DNA from: CAZUVQ01 sp964623915 | Lineage (GTDB): Bacteria > Bacillota > Clostridia > UMGS1883 > UMGS1540 | Direction of reading: 5' to 3' | Length of the DNA stretch: 22,051 nt | Assembly (NCBI GenBank): GCA_964623915.1 | Contig: CAZUVQ010000019.1 | Coordinates: forward strand, 1-22,051 | Shown here: positions 21,066-22,051 of the stretch, piece by piece | Numbering within the stretch: the first letter of the stretch is position 1 | How the letters are laid out: every line of letters starts with the position of its first letter | The notes under the pieces: generated by a model | What the model was told of the DNA's origin: nothing | The model's database searches: none | Seen by the model: only the letters and a program-made list of their open reading frames with translations | Made by a program: the position numbers and the translations under genes

Positions 21066-22051
21066 TTATTTTTTGCCGCCGATTATAGCTTCCGTAATAC
21101 TCTTTGGAGCCTCTTCATAATGGCTTGGCTGCATGCTGTACTGACCTCTGCCCTGTGTTTTTGAACGCAAGTCAGTTGCATATCCAAACATTTCAGACAG
21201 TGGCACAAATGCCGCTATTGCCTGGGCACCCTGCCTTGATTCCATACCCTGGATCTGACCGCGACGTGAGTTTATATCACCAATAACATCGCCCATATAT
21301 TCTTCAGGTACAGTAACATCAACCTTCATAATAGGTTCCTTCAGTACCGGATCACCTTTACGGCAACCTTCCTTGAATGCCATTGAACCCGCTATTTTAA
21401 ATGCCATTTCCGATGAGTCGACTTCATGATAAGAGCCGTCAACGAGTGTTACCTTTATGTCAACCACATTGTAACCTGCAAGAACGCCACTCTGCATTGC
21501 ACCCTGTATTCCCGAATCAACCGCGGGAATATATTCCTTCGGGATGGAACCTCCGACTATTTTATTGACAAATTCATAGCCTTTACCAGACTCCTGGGGT
21601 TCAAGTTCAATAATAACATGACCATACTGACCCTTACCGCCTGATTGACGGGCATATTTCTGCTCTACCCTTGAACTCTTGCGTATTGTTTCCTTGTAGG
21701 ATACCTGTGGTTTACCTACGTTAGCTTCAACTTTGAATTCACGAAGCAGTCTGTCAACAATAATTTCAAGGTGCAGCTCACCCATACCGGCAATAATAGT
21801 CTGACCTGTTTCTTCATCTGTATAAGCACGGAAAGTTGGGTCTTCTTCTGCTAATTTAGACAGTGCTACACCCATTTTTTCCTGTCCTGCTTTTGTTTTA
21901 GGCTCTATTGCAACACGAATAACAGGTTCGGGGAATTCCATTGATTCCAGTATTACAGGTGAAGTTTCAACACAAAGTGTATCACCCGTACCGGTATTCT
22001 TAAGGCCTACAGCCGCCGCTATATCACCTGCATATACAGTATCCACATCTG
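21066..22051 (-). CDS. fusA: Elongation factor G, C-terminal half (cut by window edge)
   Basis: GTPase that drives ribosomal translocation. About 328 residues of the usual ~690 are inside the window; the frame is open to the right edge (ADVDTVYAGDIAAAVGL), so the G domain lies beyond it. Visible are the end of domain II, domain III (FPEPVIRVAIEPKTKAGQEK; GMGELHLEIIVDRLLREF), domain IV (YARQSGGKGQYGHVIIELEP; GYNVVDIKVTLVDGSYHEVDSSEMAFKIA in two parts) and domain V (EPIMKVDVTVPEEYMGDVIG; RRGQIQGM; QGRGQYSMQPSHYEEAP). GTP-site motifs cannot be checked. The order fusA-tuf is the 3' end of the classical str operon. Confidence 0.96.
   Translation of the reverse strand, partial: DVDTVYAGDIAAAVGLKNTGTGDTLCVETSPVILESMEFPEPVIRVAIEPKTKAGQEKMGVALSKLAEEDPTFRAYTDEETGQTIIAGMGELHLEIIVDRLLREFKVEANVGKPQVSYKETIRKSSRVEQKYARQSGGKGQYGHVIIELEPQESGKGYEFVNKIVGGSIPKEYIPAVDSGIQGAMQSGVLAGYNVVDIKVTLVDGSYHEVDSSEMAFKIAGSMAFKEGCRKGDPVLKEPIMKVDVTVPEEYMGDVIGDINSRRGQIQGMESRQGAQAIAAFVPLSEMFGYATDLRSKTQGRGQYSMQPSHYEEAPKSITEAIIGGKK

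Noticed and set aside
1..22051. CRISPR arrays, tRNA or rRNA genes, transposases, phage genes
   Set aside because: I saw no regularly spaced repeats, tRNA-like arms in the spacers, rRNA sequence, or integrase and transposase motifs in the translated frames.

Overview
The window reads as an AT-rich chromosomal segment of a Gram-positive anaerobe of the Clostridia (Bacillota). The evidence is the split glycine decarboxylase (GcvPA plus GcvPB), the rimP-nusA-ylxR-ylxQ-infB gene order, strong AGGAGG-type ribosome binding sites with frequent TTG and GTG starts, and a LysM cell-wall protein. No genus can be named from the sequence. Two runs of exactly 10 N interrupt conserved genes where more than 10 bases must be missing, so this looks like a draft or metagenome scaffold.

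Layout. (1) Positions 1-2237: a glycerate kinase gene (minus, runs off the left edge, holds an N gap) is divergent from a GntR-type regulator gene. The regulator is cut short and joined directly to a 5'-truncated nickel lactate racemase (larA) gene. (2) Positions 2238-2570: an intergenic tail with several inverted-repeat elements between larA and the convergent gcv operon. (3) Positions 2571-7026, minus: the glycine cleavage operon gcvT-gcvH-gcvPA-gcvPB, with a promoter and a single-aptamer glycine riboswitch in its leader. (4) Positions 7052-14534, minus: the translation and ribosome-maturation operon rimP-nusA-ylxR-ylxQ-infB-rbfA-nrnA-truB-ribF, densely packed, with one clear promoter and a leader hairpin. 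Its last gene encodes an unusually short RibF with altered motifs. (5) Positions 14560-15825, plus: a secreted three-LysM protein followed by a possible 17-codon ORF and a strong terminator. (6) Positions 15854-17713, minus: galE overlapping a polysaccharide-deacetylase-like gene. (7) Positions 17722-18507, plus: a six-helix membrane protein with a near-consensus promoter, ending at a terminator shared with the next minus-strand gene. (8) Positions 18506-19698, minus: dCMP deaminase followed by an MgtC/SapB membrane protein. (9) Positions 19750-22051, minus: fusA (cut by the right edge) and tuf (holding the second N gap), ending in a GC-rich terminator.

Most of the window is conserved housekeeping DNA. 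The parts most worth a second look are the gntR/larA fusion junction, the structured DNA at 2312-2553, the glycine riboswitch with a visible competing pairing, the reduced RibF, the LysM protein with an unassigned C-terminal domain and its trailing micro-ORF, and the galE-coupled deacetylase that lacks an export signal. I found no CRISPR array, transposase, phage gene, rRNA or tRNA, and no multi-gene system that looks undescribed.
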